Of a DNA stretch of 42,930 nucleotides, positions 24,405 through 35,178 are shown in pieces. Position numbers and translations under genes: made by a program. The notes beneath the pieces were generated by a model that was given only the letters and a program-made list of their open reading frames with translations, was not told where the DNA came from and made no database searches. This DNA comes from Pelosinus fermentans (GTDB taxonomy: Bacteria > Bacillota > Negativicutes > DSM-13327): assembly GCA_002434245.1 (NCBI GenBank), contig DJJR01000077.1, positions 41,035 to 83,964 on the forward strand, written 5' to 3'. Numbering within the stretch: position 1 is the stretch's first letter; every line of letters starts with the position of its first letter.

Positions 24405-25934
24405 ATGTTACTAGATCAGGATATAAAAGAACAACTATCTCAATATCTTCAGTTGATGGAAGGCGATGTGCTGATTAAAGTTAGTGCAGGCAGCGATACG
24501 ATATCTAGTGACATGATCGCTCTGGTAGATGAAATCGCCTCGATGTCTCCCATGATCGCAATCGAGAAAACAAAGCTGCCCAGAACACCGAGTTTCAGTA
24601 TCCATCGCCCAGGAGAAGATAGTGGAATCACCTTTGCCGGTATTCCTTTGGGACATGAGTTTAACTCTTTGGTTCTGGCTTTGCTGCAGGTGAGCGGCAG
24701 AGCGCCAAAGGTTGAGCAAAAAATAATCGATCAGATTAAAGGCATTAAGGGTACGTATCATTTTGAAACCTATATCAACTTGAGCTGCCATAATTGCCCG
24801 GAGGTAGTCCAGGCTCTGAATCTTATGAGTGTCCTTCATCCGGACATTACCCATACCATGGTTGATGGTGCTGCTTTTCAGGAAGAAGTGCAGACCAAAG
24901 AGATTATGGCGGTGCCCTCGGTTTATCTGAATGGTGAATTTTTCAGCAGCGGCCGCATGGAGCTCGAGGAAATACTTGCCAAACTCAGTGATGAGTCTGC
25001 TGTCTCCGAATTGGAAGAAAAGGAGCCCTTCGATATTCTTGTTGTGGGAGGCGGTCCGGCTGGAGCCAGCGCGGCTATTTATGCAGCAAGAAAAGGACTT
25101 CGTACCGGGATTGCTGCCGAGCGGTTTGGCGGTCAGGTTAAGGATACCCTTGGAATTGAAAACTTTATCACTGTTCGATATACCGAAGGTCCTAAACTGG
25201 CGGCAAATCTTGAGGAGCATGTGAAAGAATACCCGATTGATGTAATGAAGCTGCAGCGCGGCGGACGCTTGGAGAAGAAAGAGCTGATCGAAGTTGAATT
25301 GGAAAGCGGTGCTGTCCTAAAGAGCAAAGCAGTCATTATCTCTACAGGAGCCCGCTGGCGCAATATTGGCGTACCGGGAGAAGCCGAGTTTAAAAATAAA
25401 GGTGTGGCTTATTGCCCCCATTGCGATGGCCCTGTATTTAAAGGCAAACCCGTGGCCGTTATTGGCGGAGGCAACTCCGGCATTGAAGCTGCAATTGATC
25501 TGACCGGTATTGTGGAGCATGTGACTGTGCTGGAATTTCTGCCGGAACTGAAAGCTGATGTTGTGTTGCAGCAGCGTCTTTATAGCTTGCCGAATGTGAC
25601 AGTTTTGAAAAATGTGCAAACAAAAGAAATCACTGGTACGGATAAGGTCAACGGTCTTTCTTACATTGACCGCAGTACAGGAGATATACATCATCTGAAA
25701 CTTGATGGAGTATTCATCCTAATCGGTCTTATTCCGAATACCGACTGGCTGGATGGCACGGTAGAACGCAACCAATGTGGTGAGATCATTGTAGACAGCC
25801 GCGGTGCGACCAATGTGCCGGGAGTGTTTGCCGCGGGAGATTGCACAACGGCTCCTTATAAGCAGATTATTATTGCTATGGGGTCCGGAGCCAATGCAGC
25901 ACTGGGCGCATTCGACTACTTAATACGGAATTGA
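24405..25934 (+). CDS. ahpF: Alkyl hydroperoxide reductase flavoprotein AhpF
   Basis: 509 aa from the ATG with an AGGTGGG site; a GTG nine bases upstream is within that site. The N-terminal double thioredoxin fold has CHNC (128-131). The thioredoxin-reductase part has FAD motif GGGPAGASAAIYA, redox CPHC (YCPHCDGP), NAD(P)H motif GGGNSGIEAA and FAAGDCTTAPYKQ. It passes electrons from NAD(P)H through FAD to AhpC. No missing residues noticed. Confidence 0.97.
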   Translation: MLLDQDIKEQLSQYLQLMEGDVLIKVSAGSDTISSDMIALVDEIASMSPMIAIEKTKLPRTPSFSIHRPGEDSGITFAGIPLGHEFNSLVLALLQVSGRAPKVEQKIIDQIKGIKGTYHFETYINLSCHNCPEVVQALNLMSVLHPDITHTMVDGAAFQEEVQTKEIMAVPSVYLNGEFFSSGRMELEEILAKLSDESAVSELEEKEPFDILVVGGGPAGASAAIYAARKGLRTGIAAERFGGQVKDTLGIENFITVRYTEGPKLAANLEEHVKEYPIDVMKLQRGGRLEKKELIEVELESGAVLKSKAVIISTGARWRNIGVPGEAEFKNKGVAYCPHCDGPVFKGKPVAVIGGGNSGIEAAIDLTGIVEHVTVLEFLPELKADVVLQQRLYSLPNVTVLKNVQTKEITGTDKVNGLSYIDRSTGDIHHLKLDGVFILIGLIPNTDWLDGTVERNQCGEIIVDSRGATNVPGVFAAGDCTTAPYKQIIIAMGSGANAALGAFDYLIRN

Positions 25935-25940
25935 TTTTGA

Positions 25941-25980
25941 AGCCGCAAAGGAAGCTTAAAAAGCCCTTTGCGGCTTTTTT
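25941..25980. terminator. Terminator of ahpCF
   Basis: AAGCCGCAAAGG pairs with CCTTTGCGGCTT, followed by TTTT. It can also serve the convergent araC gene. Confidence 0.9.
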
Positions 25981-25997
25981 ATTGCCTCAAATCACGG

Positions 25998-26996
25998 CTA
26001 TAAATTAAATGACTTTCGAACATGCCCTGGCGTCATGCCATGTACTTTTTTAAAGGCTTCCGTAAACTTGTCGGCTCTCATATATCCCATAAGTGAACTG
26101 ATATTTTGGATACTCATCTCATCATGCCATAACAAGCGCAGAGCATAGCTCATCTTTTCCCGCCGCACATAATCGGCAATACTCAACTTATAGTAAGACT
26201 TAAATAGTATGCGCAGCTTGGTGGTGCCCATCCCGGCGATGCCTGCCAGTTGTTTGACCGATGGCGGGTTCAGAATATCCTTGTCAAGTTCTTCCTTGAC
26301 CTTCCAAATGAATTGTTGATTTTGATAGGTCATATGCTTGGGGCGTTCTTTTTTTTGGAATCCTTCCCCATATATCGGATTTTGCACACTACATAAAATT
26401 AAAGATAAAATTGCGATTATTTTGCTTTCAAAATACATCAACGGTGCCACACCACACCGGATTGCAAACCGCAACTGCTGAAAGTGCAACAACAGCTCCG
26501 GCGTATTATAAGAATGACTTGACCAAGTTAAAGCATCCTCCACCGACAATGCTTCCTGCCATCCCCGATCCTGCAAATACGTATCGATAAAATCAGAAAA
26601 TATCCAGGCAGTAGTATAGCGGGTATGTTGTTCACTGCCGAATACCACCTTAAAGGGCTTTCCCCGATTGACAAACAAATGAATGCCCCGCTGCAAGCGC
26701 CTGCTTTTTTTACCCCGTTCAATTACAGTGACATTACCACTCTCAAAGGAGCATAGAAACAGTCCCGGTTGCTCAATCTCGTAACTCCTGGCAACCGGCT
26801 GATGCAGCGCAAAATAAGCATCGCTGACAAACAAACCGGGCTTAGGATGAATATCCGTCAGCCAGCTGTTGCCATGCTCCGGCGGCAATATATAGGTTGT
26901 CCCTTGTGGACGTATCTCAGGTTCACCGCTTGACTTCGTACATCCTAACTGTACCGCCAGCCCGGCATTACCATCAAAATATTCATGTGTACCCAT
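25998..26996 (-). CDS. AraC-family regulator, module 1
   Basis: 332 aa from ATG 26996, seven bases after GGAGG; a longer frame reaches 27062 without a ribosome site. Starts MGTHEYFDGNAGLAVQLGC. An N-terminal ligand-binding-like half (residues 1-220) is followed by two helix-turn-helix motifs (GMGTTKLRILFKSYY and MSIQNISSLMGY). Four paralogues in this window each face a TonB siderophore receptor. The PchR/YbtA group of AraC activators has this arrangement and responds to the ferri-siderophore. Divergent from the receptor gene at 27401; probably activates it when the cognate siderophore is present. Confidence 0.88.
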   Translation of the reverse strand: MGTHEYFDGNAGLAVQLGCTKSSGEPEIRPQGTTYILPPEHGNSWLTDIHPKPGLFVSDAYFALHQPVARSYEIEQPGLFLCSFESGNVTVIERGKKSRRLQRGIHLFVNRGKPFKVVFGSEQHTRYTTAWIFSDFIDTYLQDRGWQEALSVEDALTWSSHSYNTPELLLHFQQLRFAIRCGVAPLMYFESKIIAILSLILCSVQNPIYGEGFQKKERPKHMTYQNQQFIWKVKEELDKDILNPPSVKQLAGIAGMGTTKLRILFKSYYKLSIADYVRREKMSYALRLLWHDEMSIQNISSLMGYMRADKFTEAFKKVHGMTPGHVRKSFNL

Positions 26997-27250
26997 CGAT
27001 AAGCCTCCAATTCTATCACTAAAAAATGCTCTATAAAACCAATACTGCTGCTTTTTCCTCATTAATTATCATATCATGTTTATCACTCCAACAAAACAGT
27101 CATGATCCTAAAAATAACCCCGCAAATTTCACAAGAATACCTCGAAAAAACGCATCCATCTTTTTCCCTCTCTCCCACAACATATGTGTTTATTGCTATC
27201 AGAACATTTTGGCTAGTTTTGCTTCCTACCATCAAGACCTTCTCAGACCA

Positions 27251-27366
27251 TTGACTGTACTAAAACGGTCTTGCTATAATTATCCACAAGTTAGCGCAGA
27301 GCCGGCTTAGCAAAAACTAACTTAGCATTTCAATCAAAATTTATATTGATAATGATTATTGTTATT
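27251..27366 (+). promoter_or_regulatory. Module 1 receptor promoter, inverted repeat and Fur box
   Basis: TTGACT (27251-27256), 18 bases, extended -10 TGCTATAAT (TATAAT 27275-27280). An inverted repeat AAGTTAG/CTAACTT (27288-27294, 27317-27323) follows in the leader. A Fur box GATAATGATTATTGTTATT (27348-27366; 15/19 to consensus) comes next. The same order recurs in module 3. Confidence 0.75.
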
Positions 27367-27400
27367 ATTTTTATACTATCACAGAGGGAGCCGAAAAAAG

Positions 27401-29635
27401 ATGAAGAGAAAAATGTCCCGGGCAGCGCAAAGAAGCTTGCTCTATACCCTGCTTGGCAGCAGTCTGTTATGGCATTTGCCTGCACCCGTTTATGCCGCAG
27501 AGGAAACACTAGACACTGCATCGCCAACACCCCAGCCTGCTGATGAGCAGGCTGCTGAGACAACTGACAATCAGCGTGAATTTAGTCTGGAAGGCGTCGA
27601 GGTTACGGCTAATAAAAATGCTGCTGACAAGAGCTATGTCGCCAAGCGCAGCAGTATCGGCACGAAAACTGAAACCCCCCTTGAGGAAACCGCCCGCTCC
27701 ATCAGCGTCGTCACCCAGAAACAAATGGAAGCCCGCGGCGTGACCGACCTGTTTGACGCACTAAGTTATACTCCAGGCTTCGGCGATGTTTCCTATAACC
27801 GAGATGCACGATTCTTTGGTGGAAATCTTCGTGGATTCAGCACTAATTTTAAAACCTATACGGATGGATTGGGTGCGCTAAGTTCAGGTTGGGAAGGTCT
27901 CAATACTGATCTATACAGCTTTGAACGGATTGAAATACTGCGTGGTCCGACCTCAGTTCTGTATGGTGCCAATAGCCCCGCCGGCATGATCAACCAGATT
28001 TCCAAACGCCCAACAGCCGAACCGTTGCATGAGCTTCAACTGCAAGCCGGTAACAATCATCAGTTCAGTGGCGCCTTAGACGTGTCCGGACCGATTAAAC
28101 AGGATGGCACCTTATCCTTCCGGCTGACAGCCCGTGCTGCCGGGGAAGATTTATATATGGATCACAGTGATAAAGAGCAGTATTTTATCGCCCCTGCCCT
28201 TACCTGGCAGCCTAATACGGATACAAAGCTGACAGTATTAACTCATTTTCAGGAAGAAAAGACCAAGGGCGATGTCAATACTAATTACAAGCGGTATCTG
28301 CCTGGTCACGTTTTATATGGTTTTTCCGAAAAGTTATTTACCGGTGAACCTGACTATGACGCCTTTACCAGGGATCAGACCCAAGTTGGTTATATCTTTG
28401 AACACCGCTTTAACGATATTTGGTCGGTTACTCATAGCGCCCGCCATTTGGACTTATCGTTAACAGACAGAACTCTTCGCCCCGTTAGTCTGCAATCTGA
28501 TGGGCACACCCTTAACCGCAAAGTAGGGTGGTACATTACAGATGACTTTCAATCAGATTCTGTGGATACCCACTTCCAAGCAAAATGGTCGAGTGGCGTT
28601 GTCGCTCATACAACCTTATTGGGCTTCGATTTTCAGCGCGGTGACTCTAACTATCGTTATGTTTATGGTGGAAGTGCCCCGCCACTTGATCTGAGCAATC
28701 CCAATTATGGACAGTCTATCAGCGATCCTGCATTTCAAACAATGACGGATACGAAAACAAAGCAGACGGGACTGTATCTCCAGGATCAGCTTAAATTTGG
28801 CAATCACTGGACGGTATTAGCCGGTGGACGGTATGATCGCTATAACAGCAATTCCTTAAATCTCAAATCCAACACCCGGACCCTGATTGACCAGAATGCC
28901 TTCACCGGACGTCTGGGGATTGTGTATGATACAGGCAGCGGACTGTTTCCCTATATCAGCTATGATGAATCCTTTGAACCGCAAACCGGTCACGACCGCA
29001 ACGGCAGCGCCTTTGACCCGACCACCGGCCGCCAGTACGAACTAGGCGTACAATATGTTCCGGAAAATGGCAATACCCGCTATAGCGCCGCTATCTTTGA
29101 CCTGCGCAAACAAAATGTACTGACCACTGATTCGCGCAACGCCGAAGGCGAATATTTCAATGTCCAGACCGGTGAAATTACTGCCCAGGGACTGGAATTG
29201 GAGGCCAATATTACCACCCTAAAAGGTCTTAATATCACCGCCGCCTATACCTACATGCCTAAGCATGAAGTGACCAAAGACAATAACCCCGACCGCCTCG
29301 GAAAGACCTCAGAAAATGTCTCTAAACACAGTGCCTCCCTCTGGTTTGACACAGAGTCACCAGATGCAGGCAAGGACAAATCAGCCAAAGGCTGGGGCTT
29401 TGGTGCCGGGCTGCGCTATATTGGCTCCCGTTATGACTATGATAATACTGTTAAACTGGGCGGCGTAGTCCTGACGGACGCCCTGATCCGCTATGACAGC
29501 AGCGGCTGGCGTTACGCCCTCAATGTTCACAATGTATTTGATAAAGAGTATGTCACCGGCTCCTTTACCAGCTCCAACTATGAATATGTCAGCCCCGGAC
29601 GCACCTTCCGCCTGACCGCCACTCATCGCTGGTAG
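27401..29635 (+). CDS. TonB-dependent siderophore receptor, module 1
   Basis: 744 aa from ATG 27401 after GAGGGAG; an upstream in-frame start lies inside the Fur box region. Signal peptide to PAPVYA, acidic linker, TonB-box-like [13 protein letters not shown], plug ([58 protein letters not shown]), then a barrel ending FRLTATHRW with the terminal aromatic. The pattern is that of FhuA/FoxA/FpvA-type siderophore receptors; no N-terminal signalling (STN) domain. Closest in the window to the module 3 receptor. Siderophore unknown. Confidence 0.93.
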   Translation: MKRKMSRAAQRSLLYTLLGSSLLWHLPAPVYAAEETLDTASPTPQPADEQAAETTDNQREFSLEGVEVTANKNAADKSYVAKRSSIGTKTETPLEETARSISVVTQKQMEARGVTDLFDALSYTPGFGDVSYNRDARFFGGNLRGFSTNFKTYTDGLGALSSGWEGLNTDLYSFERIEILRGPTSVLYGANSPAGMINQISKRPTAEPLHELQLQAGNNHQFSGALDVSGPIKQDGTLSFRLTARAAGEDLYMDHSDKEQYFIAPALTWQPNTDTKLTVLTHFQEEKTKGDVNTNYKRYLPGHVLYGFSEKLFTGEPDYDAFTRDQTQVGYIFEHRFNDIWSVTHSARHLDLSLTDRTLRPVSLQSDGHTLNRKVGWYITDDFQSDSVDTHFQAKWSSGVVAHTTLLGFDFQRGDSNYRYVYGGSAPPLDLSNPNYGQSISDPAFQTMTDTKTKQTGLYLQDQLKFGNHWTVLAGGRYDRYNSNSLNLKSNTRTLIDQNAFTGRLGIVYDTGSGLFPYISYDESFEPQTGHDRNGSAFDPTTGRQYELGVQYVPENGNTRYSAAIFDLRKQNVLTTDSRNAEGEYFNVQTGEITAQGLELEANITTLKGLNITAAYTYMPKHEVTKDNNPDRLGKTSENVSKHSASLWFDTESPDAGKDKSAKGWGFGAGLRYIGSRYDYDNTVKLGGVVLTDALIRYDSSGWRYALNVHNVFDKEYVTGSFTSSNYEYVSPGRTFRLTATHRW

Positions 29636-29636
29636 A

Positions 29637-29683
29637 AAAGGCAGTACCTCTCTACTCATCCGGTAGAGAGGTACTGCCTTTTC
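29637..29683 (+). terminator. Terminator of module 1 receptor gene
   Basis: AAAGGCAGTACCTCTCTAC pairs with GTAGAGAGGTACTGCCTTT with perfect complementarity and a T-rich tail. Confidence 0.92.
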
Positions 29684-29805
29684 CATATCTATACCTTCAT
29701 TTGCCAGACCTTTCTCTGTCAAAGTACTCAGATGGCAGGTACTTCCAGCCCCTGATTACTCTATAAAGCAAAGTGCTTACCGGATATTTCAACCCAGTAT
29801 GATCT

Positions 29806-29855
29806 TACAAAGGCAATCCTTCTCTCACGCATTGAGAAAGGGTTGCCTTTTTTAC
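29806..29855. terminator. Second terminator hairpin
   Basis: AAAGGCAATCCTTTCTC-type arms around TCACGCATT, followed by TTTTTT. It lies between receptor 1 and the convergent araC gene of module 2. The 29684-29805 stretch holds nothing else recognised. Confidence 0.75.
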
Positions 29856-29890
29856 ATCCATGCCTTTGGGACACAGAAACTGACCCACTG

Positions 29891-30907
29891 TCAGAAAATC
29901 CCTGTCCTGGAGATAGTAAACTTCTTTCTGGCATCCCGGGGTGTAAACCCATGGACAGTTTTAAATGCAGCGGTAAACATGCTGGGACTTGCATAGCCCA
30001 AGAGGGTGCTGATCTTTTGGATACTCATGTCTTCCTTGGCTAGCAGATGCAGCGCGTAGTTCATTTTTTCCTGCCGTAGATAGTCAGCAATATTCATTCC
30101 ATAGCATGATTTAAACAAGATGCGTAATTTTGTTGCCCCCATCCCGGCAATACTGGATAATTCTTTAACTGGCGGCGGGTTCAGAATATCCTTGTCTAAC
30201 TCCGCCTTAACTTTCCAGACAAATTGTTGATCTTCATACGTTGCATGCTTGGGGCGTTCTTTTTTTTGAAACCATTCTACATGTTGCGGAGTTTGCACCG
30301 CACATAAAATCAAAGACAAAATTGCAATCACTTTGCTTTCAAAATACATCAGTGGAGCCATTCCACGTCGGATTGCAATTTGGAGCTGCTGAAAATACAA
30401 GAGCAGCTCAGGAGTATTGTAATAATGGCTTGGCCAGGTTAAAGCATCCTTTATTTCCAAGGATTCCTTCCACTCTCTATCCTGCAGGTATGTACTAATA
30501 AAATCGGCAAAGACCCAGACCATAGTGTACCGGGTATGTTGTTCACTGCCAAAAACCACTTTAAACGGCTTCCCCTGATTAACCAAAAGATGAATCCCTT
30601 GCCTCATCCGCCTGGCTTTCTTGCCCCTTTCGAAAAGGGTAACCTCACCACTTTCAAAGGAACACAAAAACAATCCTGGCTGCTTAATTTCATAAGTCCT
30701 GGTAAGTGGCCGCTGCAGTGTAAAATTAACATCACTAACAAAAAGGCCAGGTTTAGGATGAATATCAACAAACCAGCTATCACCATTTTCGGACGGCAAT
30801 ACATAGGTTATCCCTTTAGGACATTTGCTAAGTTCGCCGCTATCGTTAGTACACCCCAACTGCGCAGCCAGTTCCGCATTTCCGTCAAAGTATTCATTCG
30901 TAACCAT
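29891..30907 (-). CDS. AraC-family regulator, module 2
   Basis: 338 aa from ATG 30907 (MVTNEYFDGNAELAAQLGC) after AAAGGA; the frame extends upstream to 30937 without a better site. Same architecture as module 1 and the closest paralogue to it (shared GKPFKVVFGSEQHTRYT). The C-terminus is a few residues longer (FTISRTGIF). Divergent from the module 2 receptor. Confidence 0.87.
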   Translation of the reverse strand: MVTNEYFDGNAELAAQLGCTNDSGELSKCPKGITYVLPSENGDSWFVDIHPKPGLFVSDVNFTLQRPLTRTYEIKQPGLFLCSFESGEVTLFERGKKARRMRQGIHLLVNQGKPFKVVFGSEQHTRYTMVWVFADFISTYLQDREWKESLEIKDALTWPSHYYNTPELLLYFQQLQIAIRRGMAPLMYFESKVIAILSLILCAVQTPQHVEWFQKKERPKHATYEDQQFVWKVKAELDKDILNPPPVKELSSIAGMGATKLRILFKSCYGMNIADYLRQEKMNYALHLLAKEDMSIQKISTLLGYASPSMFTAAFKTVHGFTPRDARKKFTISRTGIF

Positions 30908-31335
30908 CTTCTTTTCCTTTCTATCTTTTTCTTCCAAATATCCAATACTGTCTTATCTATCTCTACATCATTTATCATACCATACTGCCACACCGTCACC
31001 ACTAACAATCAACTTAACTATTTATCTAAAATTTTCTCATGACTACCCCTAAAAAACGCAGAAATCTTTTACTTTTCATACTGCAATATGAGAATCTATA
31101 TCAATAAAGTCTTTCTTGTCTCCTCTTATATACCTACTTCCGCTCCCTTTATACAGCCATTGACTGCCCTTAAATCTCCTTGCTATAATTAGCCACAAGT
31201 TAGCCAAAGCCGGCTTAGCAAACTAACTTAACTATTAACAATCCATCGTCATAATTAACACTTATTATCAATGTATTTTTACATTTTTTGATCAATCTTA
31301 GTGATTTGCTACTATCATAAAGGGAGTCAAGAAGC
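30908..31335 (+). promoter_or_regulatory. Module 2 intergenic region with receptor promoter
   Basis: TTGACT (31160-31165), 18 bases, TGCTATAAT (TATAAT 31184-31189), followed by the inverted repeat AAGTTAG/CTAACTT (31197-31203, 31223-31229) and the conserved GCCGGCTTAGCAAA between the arms. Unlike modules 1 and 3, no clear Fur box is seen; only an AT-rich imperfect palindrome near 31250-31275. Confidence 0.7.
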
Positions 31336-33522
31336 ATGAATAAACGAATATCCTCGCACCAAAAAAAGCTGCTCTACACTCTAATCAGTGCCAGCCTATT
31401 CTGGCACTACCCACCAATTGTCCACGCCGCAACGCAGGCAGACGAACCGCTATCCACAGCAGATAGTTCTGCTGATCAGGGTGAATTTGCACTGGAGGAA
31501 ATACAAGTAACCGCAAGCCGCGAACATTCAGCCGCCTTGCCTCCCCCTTACAGCGGCGGACAGGTGGCTCGGGGCAGTCGGGCCGGCATCCTTGGCAATA
31601 AAGATTTTATGGATACGCCCTTCAATATCAGCAGCTACACCGCTGAATTAATTGAAAACCAGCAGGCGAACACCATCGCCGATGTACTTGTCAATAATCC
31701 TTCAGTGCGGGCAACTTCAACTTCAAGCTATAATGAATTTTGGACAATCCGGGGATTTTCGGTAACGGATACTAGCTTTAACGGCTTATACGGCGTTACC
31801 CCTAAGTACCTCACCAGCACTGATTTTGTCGAACGGGTTGAAGTTTTGACCGGACCGAGTGCTCTCATCAACGGTATGGCTGGAACCAGCGGCAATATTG
31901 GGGGCAGCATCAATCTGGTCCCCAAGCGGGCCGGCGAAGAGCCTTTAACCCGCCTGACGACCACTTACAGCGATGACAGTCAATTGGGAGGTCATATTGA
32001 TATTGGTCGCCGCTTTGGTGAAAAAAAGCAATTCGGTGTTCGGTTTAATGGCTCTTATAGCAGCGGCAATACAACTTTTGATAATGAATCACAAAAAGTC
32101 CGCACTGCCTCTCTCGGCCTTGACTGGCGCACTGATCGAGCTCGTACTTCTCTCGACCTTGGTTACCAGAAACAGCACATTGATGCCCCAACCACGTTTT
32201 TATCCCTTGCACCAAGTGTATCCATTCCCAAGTCTCCCGCAAGCGACCTTAACTTTACTCCCGCTTGGGCCTATGCTGACAGTAAAGATACCTTTGGTGT
32301 CCTGCACAGTGAATTTGATCTGAATAAAGACTGGATGTTTTTTGCCTCAGCCGGCGGCCGAAGAAACTCCACCGACGATATGGGAGCTACTGCCACTCTG
32401 ACCAACAATCTAGGGGACTTAACCACCAATATTCTGAATTTCCCCATGGAATACAATTCTCACACCGAAGAACTTGGTATTCGTGGTCGGTTCACGACTG
32501 GTTCCATACAGCACCAGTTGACCCTGAGCAACACCCGGTACCACATGGACAATTATTATCTTTATGAAGTGGTAACCTCATTTTCATCCAATTTGTACAA
32601 ACCTAGTTGGCCCGGTCGCCAGTCCTTTTCTAATTTGGGCAAACTGCCGCGAGACTCCTCCATTACCTTATCCGGCATAGCAGTAACCGATACATTGTCC
32701 ACTCCGGACGAACGGCTGCAACTGATCTTGGGAGCCCGCCGCCAGCAAGTCCAAGTCGATAATTTTGACAGTACGGGCCTAAAAACTTCCAGTTATGACA
32801 AAAGTGCCACCAGCCCAGGCGTGGGACTTGTTTTCAAGATCAAGAATAATTTGTCTTTCTACGGCAACTATATTGAAGCTTTACAGCAAGGACCAACCGC
32901 CCCCATTGGGGCCGTAAATGTGGGCGAGGTTTTTGCTCCCTATAAAGCAAAGCAGTCCGAAATTGGTCTTAAACTGGACGGTGGTATTTTCGCCACTACA
33001 CTCAGTGCGTTCCAGATTAAGCAGCCAAGCGGACTGACCGATCCCGATACGCTCATCTACGACATGGTTGGCGAGCAACGCAACCGCGGTTTAGAACTTA
33101 ACATCTTCGGTGAGCCAGTTAAAGGCACCCGGCTGCTGGGCGGTATCATGCTGCTGGACGGCAAAATGGTTCATACCACCAACGGCACCTATGACGGCAA
33201 CACCCCAGTGGGTGTATCACGTTTGACAGCCACGCTTGGCGCTGAATGGGACACGCCCTTCCAACCAAATCTAACCTTGACAGCGCGAGCAGTCTACAAT
33301 GGCTCCCAATATCTAGATAGCGCCAATACGCTGAAAGTTTCTCCCTGGACCCGCCTGGATGTCGGTGCACGCTATACCTTTAAACATAACGGTACACCGG
33401 TTACCCTCCGGGCCACAGTAACCAATGTACTGAATAAACGCTACTGGATGGGCATTACAAGAGGAGCGTTAGTCGTTGGAGCCCCTCGTACCCTGACGCT
33501 TTCTGCAACTGTCGATTTCTAA
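31336..33522 (+). CDS. TonB-dependent siderophore receptor, module 2
   Basis: 728 aa; ATG nine bases after GGGAGT. Signal peptide to PPIVHA, then EFALEEIQVTA (TonB box-like), plug with TPFNISSYTAELIENQQ, IRGFSVTDTSFNGLYG and VERVEVLTGPSALINGMAG, barrel ending LTLSATVDF. Clearly the most divergent of the four: shorter plug linker and different barrel, closer in pattern to ferrichrome/pyoverdine-type receptors with the GPSALxxG motif. Its substrate probably differs from that of modules 1, 3 and 4. Confidence 0.92.
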   Translation: MNKRISSHQKKLLYTLISASLFWHYPPIVHAATQADEPLSTADSSADQGEFALEEIQVTASREHSAALPPPYSGGQVARGSRAGILGNKDFMDTPFNISSYTAELIENQQANTIADVLVNNPSVRATSTSSYNEFWTIRGFSVTDTSFNGLYGVTPKYLTSTDFVERVEVLTGPSALINGMAGTSGNIGGSINLVPKRAGEEPLTRLTTTYSDDSQLGGHIDIGRRFGEKKQFGVRFNGSYSSGNTTFDNESQKVRTASLGLDWRTDRARTSLDLGYQKQHIDAPTTFLSLAPSVSIPKSPASDLNFTPAWAYADSKDTFGVLHSEFDLNKDWMFFASAGGRRNSTDDMGATATLTNNLGDLTTNILNFPMEYNSHTEELGIRGRFTTGSIQHQLTLSNTRYHMDNYYLYEVVTSFSSNLYKPSWPGRQSFSNLGKLPRDSSITLSGIAVTDTLSTPDERLQLILGARRQQVQVDNFDSTGLKTSSYDKSATSPGVGLVFKIKNNLSFYGNYIEALQQGPTAPIGAVNVGEVFAPYKAKQSEIGLKLDGGIFATTLSAFQIKQPSGLTDPDTLIYDMVGEQRNRGLELNIFGEPVKGTRLLGGIMLLDGKMVHTTNGTYDGNTPVGVSRLTATLGAEWDTPFQPNLTLTARAVYNGSQYLDSANTLKVSPWTRLDVGARYTFKHNGTPVTLRATVTNVLNKRYWMGITRGALVVGAPRTLTLSATVDF

Positions 33523-33543
33523 GAAAGAATACTCCGTCACATT

Positions 33544-33582
33544 GAACAAAGTCTGTCTAGAGCATATGACAGGCTTTGTTTT
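33544..33582 (+). terminator. Terminator of module 2 receptor gene
   Basis: ACAAAGTCTGTC pairs with GACAGGCTTTGT, followed by TTTTTAG. Confidence 0.8.
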
Positions 33583-33662
33583 TAGTATTTCAAGCACGAT
33601 TTATCCTCTATCACCATTTAAAAACACGTGCAGTGCTTTTAAGAAGTACTACCTCTTAAACA

Positions 33663-33821
33663 GCCCGCTCCATCAGTATCGTTTCCCGTGAACAAATGGA
33701 AGCCCGCGGCGTAACCGCTCTGTTTGATAAAGAATATGTCATTAGCTCCTATGTGAGTGATGGTTATGAAACGGTCAGCCCCGGCCGTACCTTCCGACTG
33801 ACGGCTACTCGCCGTTGGTAA
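33663..33821 (+). pseudogene. Internally deleted TonB-receptor relic
   Basis: An open frame of 52 codons plus stop reads [20 protein letters not shown], then FDKEYVISSYVSDGYETVSP and [12 protein letters not shown]. The first part is the plug start of the module 1/3-type receptors and the second is their barrel end, so some 600 codons are missing. The join lies at TGTTTGA (33721-33727), a word found at both sites in intact paralogues. No start or ribosome site. Its C-terminal residues differ from every intact copy, so it is the remnant of a separate fifth receptor gene. Confidence 0.88.
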
Positions 33822-33849
33822 CTAATATGACAAGTACATCCTAACTGAG

Positions 33850-33893
33850 AAAGACATCACAGTTGCTCTGGCAGCCAGTGATGTCTTTTTTCA
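33850..33893 (+). terminator. Terminator behind the receptor relic
   Basis: AAGACATCAC pairs with GTGATGTCTT, followed by TTTTT; apparently retained from the lost gene. Confidence 0.75.
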
Positions 33894-33932
33894 CCGACAG
33901 CCGCCTTCCAGCCTGCTATATTGGAAAGATCA

Positions 33933-34916
33933 CTATAAAGTCAGTGACTTCCGAAACTGCTGGGGTGTGAAACCGTGGATTTTTTTAAAAGCTGCCGTAA
34001 ATCGGCTAGGGCATCCATACCCCAGAAAAGTACTGATATTTTGTACGCTCATGTCGTCATGGGATAACAGCCGCAATGCATAATTCATTTTCTCTTGCCG
34101 TACATAGCCGTCGATGGTCACGCCATAGTAAGACTTGAACAACTGACGCAGCTTGGTTGTCCCCATTTCGGCAATAGCTGCCAACTGTTTAACTGACGGC
34201 GACACCAGAATATCTTTATCAATTTCAGTTTTGACCTGCCAGAGAAATTTTTTGTTTTGATACGTCACATACTTAGAACGTTCTTTTTGAAAAAACTTTT
34301 CCGAATACCCTAAAAGCTGAACACTGCTCAAGATAGTGGACAGTATCTCCATAATCTTAACTTCAAAATACAGCAGAGGCTTATCAGTATTTCTGATACC
34401 ATATTTAAGCTGTTCAAACAGCATGACCACTTCAGGGGTATTGTAGTAATGGCTTGGCCAGCTCAAAGCATCGGTTAGTGTAAGAGGCTCTTCCCATTCC
34501 CTGTCTTTTAGATATTTGGCAATGAAATCAGAGAAAATCCAGGCGGCGGTGTACCAAATAGGCTCTGAACTACCAAACGTAATTTTAAATGGCTGCCCCT
34601 GGTTGACCAGCAAATGAATACCGGGTTGCAGCCGTTTGCTTTTTTTGCCCTTTTCTAAGATGGTAATATCACCTCGGGCAAAAGAGCACATCCAAAAACC
34701 GGGCTGCTCAATGTCATACACTCTGGTGACCGGCTGCGGCAGCGTAAAGTAAACGTTGCTAAGAATCAAACCAGGCTTAGGATGGACATCTACCAGCCAA
34801 TTGTCTCTTATTTCCGGGGGCAGCCGATAGACAATTCCATGGTTCTGGCTGTCCGTCATGCAGCCCAGCTGCACCGCCAGTTCGCGATTACCGCTGAAAT
34901 ATTCATTAGTACCCAT
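33933..34916 (-). CDS. AraC-family regulator, module 3
   Basis: 327 aa from ATG 34916 (MGTNEYFSGNRELAVQLGC) after AAGGAT; 28 upstream in-frame codons lack a better site. Same two-part layout as the other modules, with HTH segments EMGTTKLRQLFKSYYG and MSVQNISTFLGYG. Divergent from the module 3 receptor. Confidence 0.87.
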   Translation of the reverse strand: MGTNEYFSGNRELAVQLGCMTDSQNHGIVYRLPPEIRDNWLVDVHPKPGLILSNVYFTLPQPVTRVYDIEQPGFWMCSFARGDITILEKGKKSKRLQPGIHLLVNQGQPFKITFGSSEPIWYTAAWIFSDFIAKYLKDREWEEPLTLTDALSWPSHYYNTPEVVMLFEQLKYGIRNTDKPLLYFEVKIMEILSTILSSVQLLGYSEKFFQKERSKYVTYQNKKFLWQVKTEIDKDILVSPSVKQLAAIAEMGTTKLRQLFKSYYGVTIDGYVRQEKMNYALRLLSHDDMSVQNISTFLGYGCPSRFTAAFKKIHGFTPQQFRKSLTL

Positions 34917-35178
34917 GCCCATATCCTTTCCACTGCCACGTTTCATCGGCAAAATATGCTTATTCGCGCTGATCCTTATCTTACAATCTATATGTATCAT
35001 ACCATGTTATCCTTGCAAACTAAATAACTAATACAGTCATTTACCATGCTCAAATTACACAAGATCGTGTCAAAAAAACATAAAAATATTTTATTTGCAG
35101 TTCTAAACATAAGAAATCTTCTCGCTTTATTTACATTAGGTAATTTTCTTACATGGCAATTAACCATCTCCCCGACCA

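Noticed and set aside
24435..25220. Long antisense frame under ahpF
   Set aside because: ahpF is complete with all motifs; the antisense frame has no start signal or family features.
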